Part shown: positions 60,413-64,000 of the stretch, one piece after another
Position numbering within the stretch: position 1 is the first letter of the stretch
Layout: each line of letters begins with the position of its first letter
Origin: Clostridia bacterium
GTDB lineage: Bacteria > Bacillota > Clostridia > Oscillospirales > Acutalibacteraceae
DNA length: 64,000 nucleotides
NCBI GenBank assembly: GCA_017517865.1
Contig: JAFWYB010000020.1
Coordinates: 80,902 to 144,901, forward strand
Reading direction: 5' to 3'
The notes under the pieces: model-generated
What the model saw: the letters and a program-made list of their open reading frames with translations, nothing else
Database searches by the model: none
Told to the model about the DNA's origin: nothing
Position numbers and translations under genes: made by a program

Positions 60413-60894
60413 TATACATAATCCTCCAATTCTAGTTTTAATATTTCTCTGCCTCGTTTAAGTCTCATTTTCACGGCAGATTTACTGATTTTCAGTATCT
60501 CAGATATTTGGTCTACTGAATAATCGTCGTAGTAATAAAGAATCACAGTAGATTTATATTTTTCAGGTAAAGCTATTACTTTTTTCAGAATGTCACTTGA
60601 ATCAATGTTTTTTTCGTATGTAAATCCGCATATATCATCAAGAGATATGTTTTTTCTACCTTTTCGTTTCAGTAAATTAATCGCATTGTTTTGTGTTACT
60701 CTGATAAACCATGCTTTTTCATGCTCAGAATTTTTAAAACGATATTTACCTGCAAGGTATTTCATAAATACTTCTTGCAATATATCTTCCGCATCGGCTG
60801 AATTTCCTACATACAAGTATGCTATCCTGAAAAGCATCTTTCCGTAATCGTTATATTTTGTTTCAAATTCTTTTTCGAGATCTCGTTTATTCAT
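60412..60894 (-). CDS. ECF-type RNA polymerase sigma factor 3
   Basis: 160 residues from ATG 60894 (AAAGGAGG 6 nt upstream). Region 2 SADAEDILQEVFMKYL and KAWFIRVTQNNAINLLK; region 4 LPEKYKSTVILYYYDDYS and helix-turn-helix VDQISEILKISKSAVKMRL. It is coupled to the anti-sigma-like gene by a one-base overlap. Upstream on the minus strand TGTGACC may be part of an ECF promoter. Confidence 0.88.
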   Translation of the reverse strand: MNKRDLEKEFETKYNDYGKMLFRIAYLYVGNSADAEDILQEVFMKYLAGKYRFKNSEHEKAWFIRVTQNNAINLLKRKGRKNISLDDICGFTYEKNIDSSDILKKVIALPEKYKSTVILYYYDDYSVDQISEILKISKSAVKMRLKRGREILKLELEDYV

Positions 60895-60960
60895 CAGCAA
60901 CCTCCTTTCACCAATAAAACAACTGAGGTGTGATTTTGGTCACATTTATTTTTTCAAAAT

Positions 60961-61085
60961 CATTATAACATGCCAATCACAAATTTCAATCTGTTTACAT
61001 ACACCTGTTACTTCAACAGTAGTAGGTGTTTTTTTATATCCAAAAACCTAATAATCCGGTATATAAATGCTGCGTTAGATTTTTC
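60961..61085. repeat. Direct repeat R2, copy A
   Basis: About 125 bp, closely similar to 61877-62001 (for example GTTTACATACAC, AGTAGTAGGTGTTTTTTTAT and TGCGTTAGATTTTT in the same order). It lies upstream of sigma gene 3 on the minus strand and carries a plus-strand hairpin (ACACCT/AGGTGT) with a T-run. Confidence 0.8.
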
Positions 61086-61091
61086 TTTTAG

Positions 61092-61193
61092 TATTATAAT
61101 TGCCCCCCACCAATTAGTATTCAGACTGAAAGTAAGTATAGTAGAGGGAGGCTAAAACGGCAAAGAAAAACTGCTCTCACGATGAGAGCAGTT
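61092..61193. repeat. Repeat R1, copy 2 (core plus terminator)
   Basis: The core TATAATTGCCCCCCACCAAT leads into the same AGTAGAG-AGGC stretch and the hairpin CTGCTCTC/GAGAGCAG (61171-61191), the minus-strand terminator of the XRE gene. R2 copy A abuts it on the left. Confidence 0.75.
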
Positions 61194-61243
61194 GAAATAT
61201 TTGATTCGATAAATTGGAATTTGTTTAACAGTCAAACTGAAAT

Positions 61244-61753
61244 TTATCTTTTCTTATATGTCGCTACAATTCCAACTACAGAAGCCAAAAAAGTAATCGG
61301 TGCAATTCTTACAAACAAGAACTCAAACCCATGCATTATTGTTCCCGCCACCGCCAACTCAGGATCATTGTAATTCCAATCCAGATAAGAACTACTCATT
61401 GATGCAAGCACGATAAATATTATCACTATAACCGCACACAATGAAATAAGAATCCATCGAATCGTTTTGACCGTTGTTATACTTCTTTTTGCAAGCTGCA
61501 AATTAATAACTTCCAACTTTTTAGAAAGGGGCTTTAAATCATCGGTAGTCGGTTCTGCTATGGGTTCTCCAAGTAATTCACTTACAGTAGTATCCAATTC
61601 ATCCGCCAACACAATCAGCATACTGGAGTCAGGAACTGACATACCATTCTCCCATTTTGATACAGTCTGTCTTACTACATTCAGTTTAATTGCAAGTTCT
61701 TCTTGCGATAGCCCTTTTGACTTTCTAATTTTTTTGATGTTTTCATTAAGCAT
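61244..61753 (-). CDS. XRE-family regulator with C-terminal membrane helices
   Basis: 169 residues. The N-terminal HTH (GLSQEELAIKLNVVRQTVSK) is a standard XRE type, followed by a linker and two membrane helices at about 96-118 and 140-163. Membrane-tethered XRE proteins of this shape are common in Firmicutes, where they respond to membrane state or a small peptide; the target is unknown. Direct repeats R2 flank the gene. Confidence 0.8.
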   Translation of the reverse strand: MLNENIKKIRKSKGLSQEELAIKLNVVRQTVSKWENGMSVPDSSMLIVLADELDTTVSELLGEPIAEPTTDDLKPLSKKLEVINLQLAKRSITTVKTIRWILISLCAVIVIIFIVLASMSSSYLDWNYNDPELAVAGTIMHGFEFLFVRIAPITFLASVVGIVATYKKR

Positions 61754-61876
61754 AATCTATGCCTCCTTGTTTTGATGGCTCAATTATATATTCAAAAGAG
61801 CCGTTGCCACAAGCAACGCATATTAACATCCGCTTATTTATCGGCTTTTCACAGACAAATTCTTATTTGTCTAACA

Positions 61877-62001
61877 CATTATATCACACCTACACCACAA
61901 ATTTCAATCAGTTTACATACACTTGTCACCTCAAAAGTAGTAGGTGTTTTTTTATACCCCAAATCCTTAATTCTGGTATATGAATACTGCGTTAGATTTT
62001 T
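61877..62001. repeat. Direct repeat R2, copy B
   Basis: Second copy of the 125-bp repeat, 916 bp from copy A, upstream of the XRE gene on the minus strand. The two copies bracket the XRE gene and R1 copy 2. Confidence 0.8.
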
Positions 62002-62003
62002 GC

Positions 62004-62123
62004 CCAAGTGATACTCGGTATCACTTGGAGCGTTTACTATCATTTTCTCCAAGTCCTCATTTTGGGAACTTGGGGATTTTTACATCAGGTAATTCTAGTA
62101 AGTGGACACGGTGTCCACTTACT
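62004..62123. promoter_or_regulatory. Cluster of perfect palindromes upstream of parM
   Basis: CCAAGTGATAC (62004-62014) with GTATCACTTGG (62018-62028); CCAAGT (62049-62054) with ACTTGG (62068-62073); AGTAAGTGGACAC (62097-62109) with GTGTCCACTTACT (62111-62123). Likely operators or a partition site. Confidence 0.6.
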
Positions 62124-62166
62124 AACTTTACATACAAAAATATTTTACAGAAAGGAAGTGTTTATC

Positions 62167-62208
62167 TTGAACATTCGCGACAGACCCATTTTATCACCGC
62201 ACCCGTAG
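62167..62208 (+). CDS. 13-residue leader peptide in front of parM
   Basis: TTG 62167, 8 nt after AAAGGAAG; the peptide reads MNIRDRPILSPHP and stops at TAG 62206-62208, inside the terminator stem 62199-62215. The arrangement is that of a translation-controlled attenuator. Confidence 0.5.
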   Translation: MNIRDRPILSPHP

Positions 62209-62222
62209 AGGGTGCTTTTTTT
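62199..62222 (+). terminator. Attenuator-type terminator before parM
   Basis: GCACCC (62199-62204), GTAGA loop, GGGTGC (62210-62215), TTTTTTT. It lies between the leader peptide and parM (ATG 62276), so read-through must be controlled. Confidence 0.75.
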
Positions 62223-62275
62223 ATGCCCAAATTCATTATCAAACAAAATTTTAATCTTATGGAGGTAAAAAACTA

Positions 62276-63196
62276 ATGAAAAAATTTAATGATGTAATCA
62301 TCATCGGTGTTGACCACGGTTACGGCAACATCAAAACTGCAAACCACTGTTTTAGAACAGGCATTACGGCTTATGATTCAGAGCCACTTTTTACAAAAGA
62401 TATGCTTGTTTACGGTGGAAAGTTCTATCTTATCGGTGAAGGACACAAGGAGTTCCTTCCCGACAAAATCAAAGACGAGGACTATTATGCCCTCACACTC
62501 GTGGCTATTGCAAAGGAGTTAAGTGCAGAAAACTTAACAGAAGCCACAGTTCACATTGCGGCAGGTCTACCTCTCACTTGGACTGCAGGTCAGAAAGAGA
62601 GCTTCAAAGCGTATCTCACCAAGAACGAAGAAGTAACCTTCACTTGGCAGCATACCGAGTACAAAATCAAAGTAGCAGGTGCGAGTATCTATCCGCAGGG
62701 ATATGCGGCAGTTTCGCAGTTTGCATCCAAAATGGACGGTGTAAACCTTGTCGCTGACATTGGCAACGGTACTATGAATGTTCTCTATGTCATTAACGGC
62801 AGACCGCAGTCGGAAAGAATGTACACAGAAAAATTCGGCACTCATTTCTGTACTGTTGATATCCGTGAGGCTTTCCTTAGAAAAACGCAGAGAGAAATCA
62901 ATGAGCATATCATTGATGAGGTGCTTTGTAAGGGTACTGCAAACATTGTTCAGTCGGATATGAAGATTATCAAGGCAGAGGTGCAGAAATATGTAGCTGA
63001 AATCTTCCACAGGCTCCGTGACCACGGGTACGATGAAAACACAATGATGCTGTATATCACCGGCGGTGGCGGTTGCCTTGTAAAGAATTTCTACAAGCAC
63101 AATGCAGACCGTGTGCGTTTTGTTGATGACATCTGTGCGGCGGCAAAGGGTTATGAGTACCTTGCCGAAACTATGATGAAAAGTGGCAGGATATGA
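62276..63196 (+). CDS. ParM/StbA-like actin-type partition ATPase
   Basis: 306 residues. Actin-fold motifs: phosphate 1 GVDHGYGNIKTA (residues 11-22), phosphate 2 LVADIGNGTMNVL, adenosine motif YITGGGGCLVKNF. Such proteins form filaments that push plasmid copies apart. A ParR-like gene overlaps its stop by 4 nt, giving a two-gene partition cassette typical of plasmids and of conjugative elements in Clostridia. Confidence 0.85.
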   Translation: MKKFNDVIIIGVDHGYGNIKTANHCFRTGITAYDSEPLFTKDMLVYGGKFYLIGEGHKEFLPDKIKDEDYYALTLVAIAKELSAENLTEATVHIAAGLPLTWTAGQKESFKAYLTKNEEVTFTWQHTEYKIKVAGASIYPQGYAAVSQFASKMDGVNLVADIGNGTMNVLYVINGRPQSERMYTEKFGTHFCTVDIREAFLRKTQREINEHIIDEVLCKGTANIVQSDMKIIKAEVQKYVAEIFHRLRDHGYDENTMMLYITGGGGCLVKNFYKHNADRVRFVDDICAAAKGYEYLAETMMKSGRI

Positions 63197-63522
63197 ACAA
63201 TCGTAGACTTAATGTAAGGTTTAATCTTGATAACCCTGATGAGAAAAGAGCAAATGACTATTTAGAAGCCTTGGCACAGAACAATAAGCAATCCCGCAAT
63301 AAATTCATCGTTGAGGCTGTTATCGAAAAGATTAGATTTAAGAATAACCCAAGGGATTTTACCCTTGAAGATATCCGTGCAGTTATCAGAGAAGAACTGC
63401 AGGATGTTTCATTCGTTTCTTCGGCACAGCCTTCAGTACAGAAAGTTGATACAGAACTGACAGAAGAACAGAAAGAAAAGAACGATGCCGAAGCTCTATC
63501 TTTTCTTGAAAACTTTATGTGA
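63193..63522 (+). CDS. ParR-like DNA-binding adaptor
   Basis: 109 residues. The N-terminal RRLNVRFNLDNPDEKRANDY and RNKFIVEAVIEKI look like a ribbon-helix-helix DNA-binding domain; the C-terminal acidic tail would contact the ParM filament. It overlaps parM by 4 nt. GAGCC inverted repeats that could be its binding sites lie just after the stop. Confidence 0.68.
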   Translation: MNNRRLNVRFNLDNPDEKRANDYLEALAQNNKQSRNKFIVEAVIEKIRFKNNPRDFTLEDIRAVIREELQDVSFVSSAQPSVQKVDTELTEEQKEKNDAEALSFLENFM

Positions 63523-63587
63523 GCCAAAAGTATAGCTTTTTGGCTCAAAACAGGAAAAAGACAAAAAAATATGAGCCACTTTGGCTC
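63521..63587. repeat. Paired GAGCC palindromes after the ParR-like gene
   Basis: GAGCCAAAA (63521-63529) with TTTTGGCTC (63538-63546), and GAGCCA (63573-63578) with TGGCTC (63582-63587). The first may terminate or attenuate the parMR transcript; both share TGAGCC. Confidence 0.6.
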
Positions 63588-63607
63588 AATGATTGGAGGT
63601 GATATTT

Positions 63608-63805
63608 ATGACCGATAATGAGAAAAAGCTGATACAAGCCAAGCACAGACTTGAGCAGGCTGAAAACCGCAACCGTAAAAAGGAACGCACGGAGCGAAAC
63701 CACAGACTTATTGTAGAGGGTGCGATTTTGGAGAAGCTTTTACCTGAAATCAAGACAATGAACCTTACAGAAATTGAGGGGTATTTACGGGGAAAGCTGA
63801 ATTAA
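63608..63805 (+). CDS. DUF3847-like protein
   Basis: 65 residues from ATG 63608 (GGAGG upstream). A highly charged coiled-coil peptide (KHRLEQAENRNRKKERTERN). Such small proteins usually precede a MobA/MobL-type relaxase gene in clostridial mobile elements. An oriT-like hairpin follows directly. Confidence 0.65.
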   Translation: MTDNEKKLIQAKHRLEQAENRNRKKERTERNHRLIVEGAILEKLLPEIKTMNLTEIEGYLRGKLN

Positions 63806-63828
63806 AGGCTGATATATGTCCCTTAAGG

Positions 63829-63866
63829 GCGCACTTACTCACCACCGTAAAGGCGGTGCAGTGCGC
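63829..63866. other. Candidate oriT hairpin
   Basis: GCGCACT (63829-63835) and AGTGCGC (63860-63866) enclose an inner stem CACCG/CGGTG (63843-63847 and 63854-63858). Position after a DUF3847 gene and before the expected relaxase suits an origin of transfer. Confidence 0.5.
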
Positions 63867-63893
63867 TCTCCGAGGGTGCAGACGAAATTTGTT

Positions 63894-64000
63894 TTAAAAC
63901 AGACTGCCGTTATGTTTTGTTTGCACCTTAAAGATATGTATAACACAAATAATCATACCTGCAAAAAGCAACACCGCACTAATTACAGACACAATTTTAA
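63894..64000 (-). CDS. 3' end of a small membrane protein (partial)
   Basis: The last 34 codons of a minus-strand frame, ending TAA at 63894, encode a hydrophobic helix (VSVISAVLLFAGMIICVIHI) and a short polar tail. The start is beyond the window. It could be a real small mobile-element membrane protein or a chance frame. Confidence 0.3.
   Translation of the reverse strand, partial: KIVSVISAVLLFAGMIICVIHIFKVQTKHNGSLF

Overview
The window looks like a chromosomal segment of a low-to-mid GC, Gram-positive gut-type member of the Clostridia (Oscillospiraceae/Ruminococcaceae-like). The lines of evidence are an IspH protein fused to S1 domains, a T-box in front of cysE-cysS, LexA boxes of the Bacillus/Clostridium type, a BspA-type leucine-rich-repeat surface protein, sigma-A promoters with 17-bp spacers, and TTG/GTG starts behind strong Shine-Dalgarno sites. 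All assignments were made by eye from motifs. No database search was run.

Layout. (1) 1-2126: the 5' part of a GH43-like gene, tRNA-Ser(CGA), then a small plus-strand island of two orphan genes with five 20-bp iterons and two clusters of TGCACCCCC stem arms. (2) 2127-5345: a dissected NRPS-like operon (AMP-forming ligase, condensation protein, carrier protein). (3) 5540-25630: mostly housekeeping genes on the minus strand: a type II topoisomerase pair, SOS-controlled dinB, a secreted SASA-type esterase, fad oxidoreductase-cmk-plsC-ispH/S1, then argF-carA-carB/dapF. CarA lacks its glutaminase Cys and His, and CarB carries a C-terminal DapF-like domain. (4) 25660-29463: a secreted hydrolase with a Cys nucleophile elbow, a strongly promoted operon of two very small peptides, two hypothetical genes, two arrays of short hairpins, and tRNA-Leu(CAA). 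(5) 29507-49370: CPBP protease, murI, cysE-cysS under a T-box, GH43, recA-recX-rimO-ATPase under a LexA box, LRR protein, rpmB, trxA, a second Cys-elbow hydrolase, engB-lon, and zur-znuC with a ZnuB-ZnuA fusion.

(6) 49506-64000 is an accessory region with mobile-element genes (DUF6809-like, TnpV, ParM/ParR, DUF3847, an oriT-like hairpin). It holds three ECF sigma/anti-sigma pairs, a D,D-carboxypeptidase lipoprotein, an XRE-membrane protein, and a 1000-residue single-chain two-barrel RNA-polymerase-like protein. That protein has a DYDGD catalytic motif and is coupled through a TAATG overlap to an unknown 279-residue partner. Three consecutive minus-strand modules (polymerase pair, ECF pair, XRE protein) each end with a terminator followed by the same GC-rich core repeat, as if assembled from cassettes. 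This is the best candidate in the window for an undescribed system.

How the genes work together. Sulfur/cysteine supply (cysE-cysS) is read out by tRNA-Cys through the T-box. DNA damage control links dinB and the recA operon through LexA boxes. Zinc uptake is autoregulated by Zur. Carbamoyl phosphate is probably made from free ammonia and feeds ArgF next door. The right end is likely part of a conjugative or mobilizable element whose own polymerase and ECF factors could reprogramme transcription.
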